64,000 nucleotides of DNA from Blautia hominis (lineage in GTDB: Bacteria; Bacillota; Clostridia; Lachnospirales; Lachnospiraceae), in the NCBI GenBank assembly GCA_002270465.1, contig NQOF01000007.1, positions 1 through 64,000 of the forward strand. The letters run 5' to 3'. The position numbers and the translations under genes are program-made. The notes below the pieces were generated by a model, which was given only the letters and a program-made list of their open reading frames with translations, made no database searches and was not told the DNA's origin. Shown here piece by piece: positions 53,255 to 62,427 of the stretch (position 1 is the stretch's first letter; every line of letters begins with the position of its first letter).

Positions 53255-55390
53255 TTACATGGATCTGCGCTCTGCGATCTCCGCCATCTTGGCAGTGTTC
53301 AGCCTGGTATCACCATGTACACGGCTGTACGACAGATACCCGTTCATCCTGTCAATCTTAGTTAGGTTTGTGGATCCGCAGACCGGGCACACATCCATCT
53401 CCAGCTCCTCATGGCCGCAGTCATCACAGTAAGCCAGGGAAAGATTCACACCCTCATAATATCCCAGCGTCATGGCTCTTCTCACCAGCGCCCGGATCGC
53501 ATCTGTGTTGTACCCGATGGGATAGCGCACATACTGGATCTTGCCGCCGTTGCACAGCTCCCAGAAACGGCCCTCGCAGTCCTGCTTCTCAATGGGGGTG
53601 ATCTCCTCTGTCACATGGCAGTGGAAACTGTTGCTGACATAGGGGCGGTCCGACACGCCCTCCACGATGCCGTACATCTTCCTGAACTGCTCCACCTGCA
53701 GACCACACAGGCTCTCTGCCGGGGTGCCGTAGATCGCGTACAGATTGCCGTCCTCCTCCTTGAACTGGGTCACCTTACTGTTGATATACTGAAGGACTTC
53801 CAGGGCAAAGGCACCGTCCTCCCGGATAGACTTTCCGTTGTACAGCTCCTGCAGCTCGTTGAGCGCGGTGATGCCAAAGGAAGCTGTCATAGGCTTCAGA
53901 AGGGGTTTTATCTTGTCAGAGGGTTTTAAACTGCCTCCGTAAAATCCGCCCTCACAGTATGCCAGCGGATTGGTGGATGCTTTCATCTCCCCCAGGTAGT
54001 CATAAGTTCTGATATGAAGCTGGCGGATCATCTCCAGATAAAAGTCAAGCACCTCATAAAAATCACGGTTCTCCGCTCTGGCTTTTGCCAGAATCATGGG
54101 CAGATGCAGGCTGACAGCCCCCACATTGAACCTTCCCACAAACACGGGCACATCCCGGTCATCCGCAGGTGTCATACCGCCCCGCTCATACCAGGGGCTT
54201 AAAAAGGCGCGGCATCCCATGGGACTGATCACCTTTTTATACTTTTTGTACATACTGGAAATATAGCCTTCCCCGCTCATGGACAGCCAGTCCGGATACA
54301 TGGTTTTGGCTGAGCACGCAATACCGGCTTCAAACACATCCTCGCTGGCACCGCCCTCCCCGTGAATGGCCTCGTCATATAAGAAGACGATCTTGGGAAA
54401 CAGCACCGGTTTCCTGTGTCCTGCTTTTCCCTGTCCTTCTTTATGCACATTGAGCAGGGAAATACTGCACATCTTCTCAAAGCGCCCGGTTCCCAGCCCC
54501 AGTGTCACTGTCACAAACGGATAGTCTCCTCTGGAGGAACCCACGGTATTGAGCTTGTACTCAATGCCCTGCCATCCCTGGTCAAAATCCCGCTGTACCT
54601 TGTCATATGCGTACGTTTCCGCTTTCTCCTGCGCGTGTTCCCACTCCGGGTCTACATATTTTAAAAATTCTTCTCTGTATTTTCTGTAGCTTTTCTCTGC
54701 ATAAGGGGCAAGTATCTTATCCACCTCCGGCACGGTAAACCCGCCGTACTGCTGGGCCGCTGTACTCAGAATGATATCCCCCATAACATCAAAGGCGGTA
54801 TCCAGTGTCTTCGGTTCATTGTACCACACATTCCCCATCTCAAATCCGCCCTTCAGCACATTGGCCACATCGAAGAGACAGCAGTTCATGGTATCCAGCC
54901 TTGCGGACTGGTCGTGAATGTAAATATAACCGTCCTTACATGCCTGCAGCTCATTGCGGTTCATAAAGAATTTACGGTACAGTTCCTTGTTCAGTTCATT
55001 AAATATCAGGCTCCTCTTAGTCGCGACCAGAGCACTGTCTGTATTTGCATTACTCTTGTCACCGATATAACGGATGGACTGGCTTTTGGTATACACCTCG
55101 TCCATCATGTGGATAAAATCATGCTTATAATTTCTGTAATCCCGGTAGCTCTTGGCAACCGCAGGGTTCACCTGCTCCAGTGCTCCCTCCACGATATTGT
55201 GCATCTCCTGGATAGTGATCTCACCCTTTCCCAGGGATTCTGCCTTGTCTGTGGCATATCTGCACAGAAAGTCAATCTCCTGCTCCGTAAAACTGTACAT
55301 AATTCTTTCCGCGGATTTATTGACTGCTCTGACTATCTTCTGTACGTCAAATTCTTCTCTTGTTCCGTCTTTTTTAATCACATAAATCAT
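53255..55390 (-). CDS. nrdD: Anaerobic ribonucleoside-triphosphate reductase
   Basis: 711 residues. The ATP-cone domain (about 1-90; VIKKDGTREEFD) precedes the 10-stranded barrel with MNCCLFDVANVL and SISLLNVHK; a zinc site CDDCGHEELEMDVCPVCGS and the C-terminal glycyl-radical loop RMNGYLSYSR follow. It makes deoxyribonucleotides without oxygen and needs NrdG activase, which is not adjacent. ATG 55390 follows GAGGTGA by 5 nt; the longer frame begins with a GTG 9 nt upstream. Confidence 0.95.
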   Translation of the reverse strand: MIYVIKKDGTREEFDVQKIVRAVNKSAERIMYSFTEQEIDFLCRYATDKAESLGKGEITIQEMHNIVEGALEQVNPAVAKSYRDYRNYKHDFIHMMDEVYTKSQSIRYIGDKSNANTDSALVATKRSLIFNELNKELYRKFFMNRNELQACKDGYIYIHDQSARLDTMNCCLFDVANVLKGGFEMGNVWYNEPKTLDTAFDVMGDIILSTAAQQYGGFTVPEVDKILAPYAEKSYRKYREEFLKYVDPEWEHAQEKAETYAYDKVQRDFDQGWQGIEYKLNTVGSSRGDYPFVTVTLGLGTGRFEKMCSISLLNVHKEGQGKAGHRKPVLFPKIVFLYDEAIHGEGGASEDVFEAGIACSAKTMYPDWLSMSGEGYISSMYKKYKKVISPMGCRAFLSPWYERGGMTPADDRDVPVFVGRFNVGAVSLHLPMILAKARAENRDFYEVLDFYLEMIRQLHIRTYDYLGEMKASTNPLAYCEGGFYGGSLKPSDKIKPLLKPMTASFGITALNELQELYNGKSIREDGAFALEVLQYINSKVTQFKEEDGNLYAIYGTPAESLCGLQVEQFRKMYGIVEGVSDRPYVSNSFHCHVTEEITPIEKQDCEGRFWELCNGGKIQYVRYPIGYNTDAIRALVRRAMTLGYYEGVNLSLAYCDDCGHEELEMDVCPVCGSTNLTKIDRMNGYLSYSRVHGDTRLNTAKMAEIAERRSM

Positions 55391-55572
55391 TGCCTTCACC
55401 TCATTGCAGCACTACATCTTGTGTCACTTATTATTTTATTCTTTTGTTATTACCAGATTTTGTATCACAAAGTATATCATGTTTTTCTTTGAAATGGAAG
55501 TGGGAATATTGCACAAATTCTTGACGAATTTAATCCAATATCCCCATCAAAGCCCTGTGGCCTCTGCATTTT

Positions 55573-56931
55573 TTATCGCGTAATATTATTAAGCCATTTA
55601 TAACTTTTATACCGCTTCCAGGAAAACGGCACCTTTATCACTTCATCGCTGCACAAGATTATGTAAACCCATGGCATGGGTACATGTATCACAAAGGCTG
55701 CCACAGCCGCAGCGAAAATAGAGCAGAGCCACATGATCCCCACATCCAAAAACAGCCCGAACATGGTATCACCCCCGGCCCGGAACACGCCCACCACCAA
55801 TGTGGAGTTAAAGGACTGCCCCACCACATAATAGGACATGATCACCATCATGACCTGAAGATAGGATTTTGCCAGAGGCGTCAATTTCAGCATATTGCAC
55901 ACAAAGGGAGAAATGAACAGGATCAGGATACCTCCCGCCGCCCCAAACAAGAGGGACAGCTTGGCAAACCGGTTTCCATAGTCCCTGGCAAGCTCCTCTT
56001 TCTTCTCCCCGATCGCCTTGCCTATCATGATGGCCGTGGCGTTGGAGATGCCAAAGGCAATGACCATGGACAACTGTCTGCACACCTGTGCCACGGAATG
56101 CGCTGCCACAGAGGCGCTGCCCAGATGCCCTACAATGGAGGATATGGCAGCCATACCCGCGCCCCAGGCAAATTCATTGAGGAGCACCGGAAACGCATAC
56201 ACGAAAAAGTCCTTTTCCAGCCACTTATATCTCTTAAACATATCTTTGATGCGGATGCGGACCACATCATTTTTCTTCCGTGCATAATATACCACAATGA
56301 TAACCTCCACAGCCCTGGCGCAGAGCGTGCCGATAGCCGCACCCGCTGCCCCCAGAGCCGGCGCCCCAAAAAGGCCGAAGATAAATATTGCATTCAGTAT
56401 GATATTCACAGACAGAGATGTGGCGTACACCACCGTGGCGATGACCACACGCTCAATACTTCTGATTATGTTCAGATATACATTGGTAAACGCTGCAAGT
56501 ATGTATGAAAATGCCACGATCCGCAGATAACTCACGCCCTCCGCAATGATCGCCTCGTCCGAAGTAAAGATCCGCATCAGCAGGTCCGGCACACACAGAG
56601 CCAGCGCCGTAAATACTGCTGCAGACAAAATGGCGATCCGAAAAGACATTCCCATGACCTTCTCAATGGTCCTGGTATCATGTTTTCCCCAATACTGGGC
56701 AGTCAGCACACAGGCCCCTGAGGTGAGCCCGAAGAAGATCAGTGACAATATAAAGTACACCTGGTTAGCCAGGGAAACGCCGGAAAGGGCAGTCTCACCC
56801 ACTCTTCCCAGCATGATAACGTCCGTGGATGTAACCCCCACGTTGATCAGGTTCTGAAGTGCCATAGGCATGACAAGCCTCAATACATTTCTGTAGAACC
56901 GCTTGTCCTCTGTTGTCATGCTAAATCTCAT
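55573..56931 (-). CDS. MATE family efflux transporter
   Basis: 452 residues, 12 membrane helices in two related halves: MALQNLINVGVTSTDVIMLGRVG in the first and WGAGMAAISSIVGHLGSASVAAH in the second. It uses a sodium or proton gradient to export drugs or metabolites. The ATG overlaps the dapF stop by 4 bp, an odd pairing that suggests co-expression without obvious functional link. No substrate-specific residue can be read. Confidence 0.88.
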   Translation of the reverse strand: MRFSMTTEDKRFYRNVLRLVMPMALQNLINVGVTSTDVIMLGRVGETALSGVSLANQVYFILSLIFFGLTSGACVLTAQYWGKHDTRTIEKVMGMSFRIAILSAAVFTALALCVPDLLMRIFTSDEAIIAEGVSYLRIVAFSYILAAFTNVYLNIIRSIERVVIATVVYATSLSVNIILNAIFIFGLFGAPALGAAGAAIGTLCARAVEVIIVVYYARKKNDVVRIRIKDMFKRYKWLEKDFFVYAFPVLLNEFAWGAGMAAISSIVGHLGSASVAAHSVAQVCRQLSMVIAFGISNATAIMIGKAIGEKKEELARDYGNRFAKLSLLFGAAGGILILFISPFVCNMLKLTPLAKSYLQVMMVIMSYYVVGQSFNSTLVVGVFRAGGDTMFGLFLDVGIMWLCSIFAAAVAAFVIHVPMPWVYIILCSDEVIKVPFSWKRYKSYKWLNNITR

Positions 56932-57761
56932 AGTTCTATCGTACCGTCAAAAACCACTTCCGCTGGACCTGTCATGTAAATGGTATTCTCTTTTCTGTCC
57001 CAGAAAATCTTCAGGTCGCCGCCCAGCAGTTTTACCGTTACCTCCTCCTCTGTATATCCGTTCATCACACAGGCCGCCGCCACTGCACAGGCTCCGGTTC
57101 CGCAGGCCAGGGTCTCCCCGCTGCCTCTCTCCCAAACCCGCATCTCCACGGTCTTCTCGTCCAGGACCCGGACAAACTCTGTGTTAACCCCCTCAGGAAA
57201 TGCCTCGTGTTTCTCAAAATACGGTCCGATCTCTTTAATATCCAGCCCTTTTACATTATCCATGAACACAACTGCATGGGGATTTCCCATGGAAACCGCA
57301 GTCACCTCGTAGACCTGCTGATTGACAGCCAGAGGCTCCCGGATGACTTTTTCTTTTTTATGCTTCATGGGGATATTTTCCGTGTGAAACTCCGGCTTTC
57401 CCATATTCACTTTCACCTGGGCCACCCTGCCGTTTTTCACCGTCAGATCCAGATATTTGATTCCGCTTTTGGTATCCACACTGATTCTTGTCTTGTCTGT
57501 CAGGCCGTAGTCGTACACATATTTTGCCACACAGCGGATGCCGTTGCCGCACATGGCGCCCTGACTGCCGTCCGCGTTATACATTTCCATCTCAAAATCT
57601 GCTTTCTCTGAAGGTTTGATCAGGATTAACCCGTCAGATCCAATGCCGAAATGCCGGTCACTGACCTTTCTTGCGGCTTCAGACGGATCCTCCACTGTCT
57701 CCTGAAAACAGTTCACATACACATAATCATTGCCGATTCCCTGCATCTTTGTAAATTTCAT
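56928..57761 (-). CDS. dapF: Diaminopimelate epimerase
   Basis: 277 residues; converts LL- to meso-diaminopimelate for lysine and peptidoglycan. Motifs: MQGIGNDYVY, the two catalytic Cys in GNGIRCVAKY and ACGTGACAVA, and GIGSDGLILI. The ATG 57761 follows AAAGGAGGCAG; the upstream part of the frame lies in an intergenic region without a site. Length normal (about 275). Confidence 0.95.
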   Translation of the reverse strand: MKFTKMQGIGNDYVYVNCFQETVEDPSEAARKVSDRHFGIGSDGLILIKPSEKADFEMEMYNADGSQGAMCGNGIRCVAKYVYDYGLTDKTRISVDTKSGIKYLDLTVKNGRVAQVKVNMGKPEFHTENIPMKHKKEKVIREPLAVNQQVYEVTAVSMGNPHAVVFMDNVKGLDIKEIGPYFEKHEAFPEGVNTEFVRVLDEKTVEMRVWERGSGETLACGTGACAVAAACVMNGYTEEEVTVKLLGGDLKIFWDRKENTIYMTGPAEVVFDGTIEL

Positions 57762-57843
57762 CGCAGCTGCCTCCTTTGCTTTGTAACCCGTGTTCTCCTT
57801 TTTCTTTTCCTCCGGACAGCATAACACCTATCCAGTCCGCAGA

Positions 57844-57877
57844 GAAAAAAGAGGGTGTCTGTAAAAGATACCCTCTT
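57844..57877 (-). terminator. Intrinsic terminator after the siroheme protein gene
   Basis: AAGAGGGTGTC (57849-57859) pairs with GATACCCTCTT (57867-57877), one G-U pair; on the minus strand TTTTTTCTCT follows. It lies about 80 nt past the stop codon at 57957 and upstream of dapF. Confidence 0.8.
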
Positions 57878-57956
57878 CGTTTCTTTGCTATTAATCATAG
57901 CAATCCATAATTCTTTTGTCAATGCAGAAAAACAGTTTGTGTCAGGACTCTCCTGA

Positions 57957-58910
57957 TTAACAGGTAGCTCCGCCCACCTCATGGAGCTTGGCGGAAAGGA
58001 TTTCCTCTTTCCTCTCCAGGATCTCATCAGAGATCAGCTGCGCTTCCACATTCTCAAATCCAAGACGCTCAATGGTATCGGAGAAACGCTCCCCTGTCTT
58101 TCCCTGTTCCCTGTACAGAAGCAGTGTTTTCTCAATCACGCTCATAAGCTCTTCCTTGGTTGTGAAAATTTTGCTCATAGGCTTGCCAATGGCAATTTTC
58201 TTTCCCCATCTTCCGCCCAGGTAAATCTTATATCCGTAAGTACCATCCTCGATGGCGTCAAAATGACAGGTTCCGATACAACGTCCGCAGTTGATACATT
58301 TCTCTCTGTCAAGTTCCATAATGCCGTCAACCAGTTTCACGGCATCAATAGGACAGGCTTTCACAACTCCGCATTTCTTACATCCGCTGCACATGTCCTC
58401 ATCATAGTTGGGAATGAGCTGGCCCACAATACCAAGATCATTCAGGTTAGGCTTTACGCAGTTATTTGGACATCCGCCCACGGCGATCTTAAATTTATGA
58501 GGCAGTTTTACATCATGCCAGTTTACATAAAACTCATCATGGATTTCCTCTGAAAGACCAAAGGAATCTAAAAGACCGTACTGGCAGGTAGTTCCTTTAC
58601 AGGAAACCACAGGGCGCACTTTGGAACCGGTACCGCCTGTGTCCAGCCCGCATTTCTGGATATAGGCACGGAACTCGTCAATCTTCTCATAGGGAACTCC
58701 CTGTACTTCAATGGTAAGACGTGTGGTATATGTAACTGCGCCGTTGCCGTACAGCTTTGCCGCCTCCCCAATACAAATCTGCTGTTCTGCTGTAATTTTT
58801 CCGTTCTTTGTAATGATCCTGGCGGAAAAATTATCGGTTCCCTTGTTGCTCAAAAAGCCCAGGGCTTTTACTCTTTTTTCATCTTCACTGCTCACTGTTA
58901 ATGTTGCCAT
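57957..58910 (-). CDS. AsrC-like siroheme sulfite/nitrite reductase subunit with two 4Fe-4S clusters
   Basis: 317 residues. Ferredoxin-like substrate half (about 40-105) and the siroheme/Fe4S site CKGTTCQYG (C-x5-C type) plus GGCPNNCVKP (C-x3-C); then a two-cluster ferredoxin CSGCKKCGVVKACPID and CINCGRCIGTCHFD. The architecture is that of AsrC (anaerobic sulfite reductase subunit C), but asrA and asrB are absent. It lies 77 bp after a CoA-disulfide reductase-like gene, suggesting sulfur reduction. Start 58910 follows GGAGG by 8 nt. Confidence 0.85.
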   Translation of the reverse strand: MATLTVSSEDEKRVKALGFLSNKGTDNFSARIITKNGKITAEQQICIGEAAKLYGNGAVTYTTRLTIEVQGVPYEKIDEFRAYIQKCGLDTGGTGSKVRPVVSCKGTTCQYGLLDSFGLSEEIHDEFYVNWHDVKLPHKFKIAVGGCPNNCVKPNLNDLGIVGQLIPNYDEDMCSGCKKCGVVKACPIDAVKLVDGIMELDREKCINCGRCIGTCHFDAIEDGTYGYKIYLGGRWGKKIAIGKPMSKIFTTKEELMSVIEKTLLLYREQGKTGERFSDTIERLGFENVEAQLISDEILERKEEILSAKLHEVGGATC

Positions 58911-58987
58911 TTTAATTTCCTCCAACTTTTTATCTTTTATGGCCTTGCCTGTCCTGTGTGATCCTGTTGTTTCTATTGCTCATTTTG

Positions 58988-60622
58988 TCAGTCTTCCATC
59001 AAATCTTCCCCGTTAAAGGTACTTCCGCCTTCCAGAACCTTTGTATTGGTATACCCATAAGATTTCAGGCGGTTCTGCAGCATGTATGCCCTTTTTCCTT
59101 TTGCACATACCAGAAGCATCTTCTCATCCTTGCTGTGTCCTTCCACTTCTCCGTCAACTTCCTCCAGGTTCATGAACTCCACACCTTCCAGGGTTGGTTT
59201 CAAAGAAGCGTCGATCACCTTATAACCTTCTGCCTTGCCCTCCGCAAACTCAACCGGAGTAAAGGTCTCGAAAGAACCGGACATCTTGTTCAGAAGGATA
59301 TTGATGCAGTGTGCAAATGGATGGATAGCGGTTGAGAACGGCGGTGCATAAGCAAAATCCAGATGCTCCAGCTGCTGCACCGTGGCCTTCAGACTCAGTG
59401 CCACTACAGCGATATCCACCATCTTGTCTACAGCACCTTTTCCAAGAACCTGGATACCCAGGAATTCACCTGTTGTCTTATCCGCGATCATCTTAACCAG
59501 GAAGGAATCTGCTCCCGGATAATAATGAGCCTTATCATCCACTACAGCCACAACGGAAACCACATCGTGTCCTGCATCCTTTGCCACCTGCTCTGTAAGT
59601 CCTGTGCGGCCTGCGTTCAGACCCGGCAGTTTTACCACACCCGTTCCCAGAACACCGGGATAGGAAACATCAGCACCGGCAATATTCTGTGCCGCGATCC
59701 TGCCCTCAATGTTAGCTGAGGAACCCATAGGTGACCATGCCCTGGCCTGTGTCATGCGGTTGGTGATCATGGAGCAGTCCCCCAGCGCATAAATATCCTC
59801 GTCATTGGTCCTCATATGATCATCTACCAAAACAGTCCTGTTTGGCGCAAGCTCGATGCCCGTATCAGCCAGGAATGCAGTATTTGCACGGATACCAAGG
59901 GAGAGCACCAGCGCATCCGCTTTGATGGCTCTTCTGGATGTTTTGACCTTCTCAACCGTTCCGCTGCCTTCCACGCCTTCCAGCTTTGTATCGAGGAGTG
60001 TCATGATCCCCTGGTCTGCCAGGTGGTTTTCCACAAACTCTGCCATCTCCGGGTCAAATCCCGGCATAATGTGTGGCAGCATATCCAGAACTGTGGTGCG
60101 GATGCCGCGGCTCTGAAGATTCTCTGCAACTTCCAGGCCGATAAATCCACCGCCTGCGATCACTGCACGCTTAATTGTGCCCGACTCTGCTGCTTTTCTG
60201 AGCGCTTCCGCATCATCAGGAGTCCTCATAAGAAATACATTTTTCATATCCAGTCCCGGAAGGGGCGGTACAACCGGAGACGCACCTGTTGCTATTACCA
60301 GTTTATCATATGTATACTCTTTTGTCTCACCGGATTTTAAGTCTTTTGCAGTGACCTTTCTGCCCTGGCGGTCAAGCCCTGTCACCTCAATGCCTGTCTC
60401 CACTTCCGCACCTGTCAGTTTTGCAAATTTCTGAGGTGTGTTGACGATCAGCTGGCTTCTCTCATGAATGACATCCCCTACATAATAAGGAAGTCCGCAT
60501 CCTGCATAAGATATGTCTTCACTCTTGGTCAGAATCAGAACTTCTGTTTCTCTGCTTTCTCTTTTCAGTTTTGCTGCTACCTTTGTACCTGCGGCTACAC
60601 CGCCAATGATCAATACCTTCAT
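58988..60622 (-). CDS. CoA-disulfide reductase-like flavoenzyme with rhodanese domain
   Basis: 544 residues. FAD domain IIGGVAAGTKVAAKL, redox Cys in SYAGCGLPYYVG (about 43), NAD domain AVIAGGGFIGLEVAENL and IYALGDC..., dimerisation domain, then a C-terminal rhodanese part (about 460-544) with the active-site loop LLVCAKGKRAYM. This CoADR-rhodanese layout reduces polysulfide or CoA-persulfide with NAD(P)H. AGAAGG precedes the ATG. It is the first gene of the sulfur operon and divergent from a LysR gene. Confidence 0.9.
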   Translation of the reverse strand: MKVLIIGGVAAGTKVAAKLKRESRETEVLILTKSEDISYAGCGLPYYVGDVIHERSQLIVNTPQKFAKLTGAEVETGIEVTGLDRQGRKVTAKDLKSGETKEYTYDKLVIATGASPVVPPLPGLDMKNVFLMRTPDDAEALRKAAESGTIKRAVIAGGGFIGLEVAENLQSRGIRTTVLDMLPHIMPGFDPEMAEFVENHLADQGIMTLLDTKLEGVEGSGTVEKVKTSRRAIKADALVLSLGIRANTAFLADTGIELAPNRTVLVDDHMRTNDEDIYALGDCSMITNRMTQARAWSPMGSSANIEGRIAAQNIAGADVSYPGVLGTGVVKLPGLNAGRTGLTEQVAKDAGHDVVSVVAVVDDKAHYYPGADSFLVKMIADKTTGEFLGIQVLGKGAVDKMVDIAVVALSLKATVQQLEHLDFAYAPPFSTAIHPFAHCINILLNKMSGSFETFTPVEFAEGKAEGYKVIDASLKPTLEGVEFMNLEEVDGEVEGHSKDEKMLLVCAKGKRAYMLQNRLKSYGYTNTKVLEGGSTFNGEDLMED

Positions 60623-60694
60623 AGCCCATACCTTCTTTTCTCAAATTTGCTTTTCGTGTTATCCGGTCCCTGCTCCCGTCTCCGTTCCGAAATC

Positions 60695-60774
60695 GTTACG
60701 GTCTGCAGACCTGCCTGCGAACAGTGACCAAGGATTCGTTACTGTCCGCGGGATAGTATTATACGATCAGTAAC
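60695..60774. repeat. GTTAC-rich palindromic debris
   Basis: Contains GTTACTG (60738-60744) pairing with CAGTAAC (60768-60774) and another GTTACGGTC...CAGTGAC pair just before. No convincing target duplication flanks either, so it is probably a decayed element of the family A type upstream of the CoADR-like gene. Confidence 0.4.
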
Positions 60775-60812
60775 AGGAATTATTTTCCTTAGCTTTATAT
60801 CCAGTATAGCAC

Positions 60813-60841
60813 TTGTACATGTATAAGAAAAGTAATATAAT
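60813..60841 (+). promoter_or_regulatory. Promoter of the sulfur-linked LysR gene
   Basis: TTGTAC (60813-60818), 17-nt spacer, TATAAT (60836-60841). Transcription would start near 60848 and run through the family A element before the coding region. Confidence 0.7.
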
Positions 60842-60853
60842 ATTATATAATTA

Positions 60854-60868
60854 ATAGGTTTTACCTAT
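60854..60868. promoter_or_regulatory. Operator-like palindrome just downstream of the LysR promoter
   Basis: ATAGGT-TTT-ACCTAT is a perfect 6-bp inverted repeat located just after the predicted start point. It could be an autoregulatory site. The family A element is inserted immediately after it, and its last eight bases are the duplicated target. Confidence 0.5.
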
Positions 60869-61011
60869 GTTACTGTACACAGGCGATTGTACCGGGAGGC
60901 ATTTTCATGCCGGAAGCATGAAAATCCCGAGGCAGCCAGCGCGATATGGGGCAGAATGCTCCATATCTGTGCATCGCGAAGCGTGTTACTGGACACGGAG
61001 TGTACAGTAAC
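60869..61011 (+). repeat. Family A palindromic element, copy 2 (143 bp)
   Basis: Ends GTTACTGTACAC and GTGTACAGTAAC are perfect 12-bp inverted repeats. Both flanks carry the identical TTACCTAT (60861-60868 and 61012-61019). Inside, TTTTCATGC-CGGAA-GCATGAAAA is a perfect hairpin, CGCGATATGG...CCATATC...CGCG a second, and GTTACTGGACAC-GGA-GTGTACAGTAAC a third. It lies in the leader of the LysR gene, 25 bp before the start codon. Confidence 0.88.
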
Positions 61012-61036
61012 TTACCTATGATAAAGGAGATGTGTT

Positions 61037-61960
61037 ATGACAATCCGACATCTGAAAATATTTCTGGCTGTTGCAGAAGCGGGAAAGATGAGCCTGGCAG
61101 CGGAACAGCTTTTCATCACCCAGCCCTCCGTCAGCCAGGCAATCCGGGAACTGGAGGAACACTATGGGACCCTGCTCTTTGAACGTCTCTCTAAAAAACT
61201 GTATATCACAGAGGATGGCAAAACCCTCTATGTCACTGCCAAACAGCTTGTCACACAGTTTGAAAGCCTTGAGGAGAGCATGCGAAAGGAAAACCGGCGG
61301 GAGAAGATCCGCATCGGCGGTACCATTACCCTTGGCAGCGGCATCCTCTCTAAGGTAGTCCGGGACCTGAAAATGGAACAGCCGGACCTTGACATTTATT
61401 CTTATATGAATAATACACAGATCATAGAACAGAAGCTTCTGAACATGGAGCTGGATGTGGGCATCGTGGAGGGCAGGGTCAAAAGCCGTGATCTGATCAG
61501 CATCCCCCTCATAGATGACATGCTTGTGCTTGCATGCGGTCAAAACCATCTTTTTTATGGCCGTCATACCTTATTTATCAATGAGCTGAACGGACACGAT
61601 TTTGTAAAGAGAGAGCCCGGCAGCGGCACAAGAGAGCTGTTTGAAAATTTCATTGTCCGCCACGGCCTTGATATCCACACAGTCTTTGAGGAGAGCACCC
61701 CTGATTCCATAAAAAATGCCATACAGATCAACAACTGTATGGCTGTTATCTCCATCCGTCTTCTGGAAAAAGAGATCCAGAACCAAGAGATCCATGTATT
61801 CACCGGCCCTCACAAAGAATGGAACAGGGACTTTTCCTTTGTATACCACAAGGACAAATACCTGACCGATTCCATTATCCGCCTGAAGGAGATTGTGAGC
61901 AGTTACAATGATGTGGAAGAAATAAAAAAACTCCCCGGAGGACAGTTAGTTGACCGCTGA
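61037..61960 (+). CDS. LysR family regulator, probably of the sulfur-redox operon
   Basis: 307 residues with the winged helix MTIRHLKIFLAVAEAGKMS..AAEQLFITQPSVSQAI and an effector domain containing IRIGGTITLGSGILSKVV and FVKREPGSGTRELFENFI, a pattern common in CysL/CysB-like members. AAAGGAGATG precedes the ATG. It is divergent from the CoADR and AsrC-like genes, so control of sulfur metabolism is likely. Confidence 0.9.
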   Translation: MTIRHLKIFLAVAEAGKMSLAAEQLFITQPSVSQAIRELEEHYGTLLFERLSKKLYITEDGKTLYVTAKQLVTQFESLEESMRKENRREKIRIGGTITLGSGILSKVVRDLKMEQPDLDIYSYMNNTQIIEQKLLNMELDVGIVEGRVKSRDLISIPLIDDMLVLACGQNHLFYGRHTLFINELNGHDFVKREPGSGTRELFENFIVRHGLDIHTVFEESTPDSIKNAIQINNCMAVISIRLLEKEIQNQEIHVFTGPHKEWNRDFSFVYHKDKYLTDSIIRLKEIVSSYNDVEEIKKLPGGQLVDR

Positions 61961-61966
61961 ACACAG

Positions 61967-62002
61967 AATGGCTGCCGTTTTTAGCGGCAGCCATTCCTAT
62001 TT
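61967..62002 (+). terminator. Terminator between LysR and rubredoxin genes
   Basis: AATGGCTGCCG (61967-61977) pairs perfectly with CGGCAGCCATT (61985-61995) with a 7-nt loop; CCTATTTCATTT follows. It separates two convergent genes. Confidence 0.6.
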
Positions 62003-62005
62003 CAT

Positions 62006-62164
62006 TTAAGCTTCTACAAATACTTCTTTTCCCATACCGCAGATCGGGCAAACCCAGTCTTCCGGAATATCATCAAATGAAGTTCCCGGTGCGATTCCGT
62101 TCTCAGGATCTCCTACCTCAGGGTCATATTCATATCCGCATGGTTCACATACATATTTTTTCAT
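62006..62164 (-). CDS. Rubredoxin
   Basis: 52 residues with the two iron-binding knuckles [10 protein letters not shown] (Cys6, Cys9) and CPICGMGKE (Cys39, Cys42), and the conserved core [10 protein letters not shown] and [11 protein letters not shown] small cytosolic electron carrier in anaerobes, often serving reactive-oxygen reduction. GGAGGTATATAAT precedes the ATG. It is monocistronic, with a family A element upstream. Confidence 0.95.
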   Translation of the reverse strand: MKKYVCEPCGYEYDPEVGDPENGIAPGTSFDDIPEDWVCPICGMGKEVFVEA

Positions 62165-62285
62165 AATATTATATACCTCCTATAATTAGCTTCTCCAGTT
62201 ATCTCCTGAATTACACTGATTTTATCACATATTCATTCATAAATCCAGTCTTTTTTTGTCCAATTTATCCATTGCTAAATATTGT

Positions 62286-62427
62286 GTTATTGTACACAGG
62301 CCACTGTACCGGGAGGCGTTTTCATGCCGGAAGCATGAAAATCCCGAGGCCGCCAGCGCGATATGGTGCAGAATGCTCCATATCTGTGCATGCGAAGCGT
62401 GTTACTGGACACGGAGTGTACAGTAAC
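62286..62427 (+). repeat. Family A palindromic element, copy 3 (142 bp)
   Basis: Very close to copy 2. Ends GTTATTGTACAC and GTGTACAGTAAC (one mismatch). Flanks AATATTGT (62278-62285) and AATATCGT (62428-62435) match at 7 of 8. The same three hairpins are seen; a few substitutions and a one-base deletion (GCATGCGAAGCG against GCATCGCGAAGCG) distinguish it. Confidence 0.85.

Noticed and set aside
55411-55481. NrdR boxes upstream of nrdD
   Set aside because: Two AT-rich segments (around 55415-55430 and 55466-55481) vaguely resemble them, but the match to the 16-bp palindrome is poor and the spacing is not the usual one.
60946-61182. Short ORF starting in the family A element and running into LysR
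   Set aside because: It is created by the repeat sequence; similar peptides appear in other copies only because the DNA is repeated.
39356-62427. CRISPR or direct-repeat array made by the recurrent 140-bp sequence
   Set aside because: Copies are dispersed, single, palindromic and flanked by target duplications; there are no spacers or cas genes.
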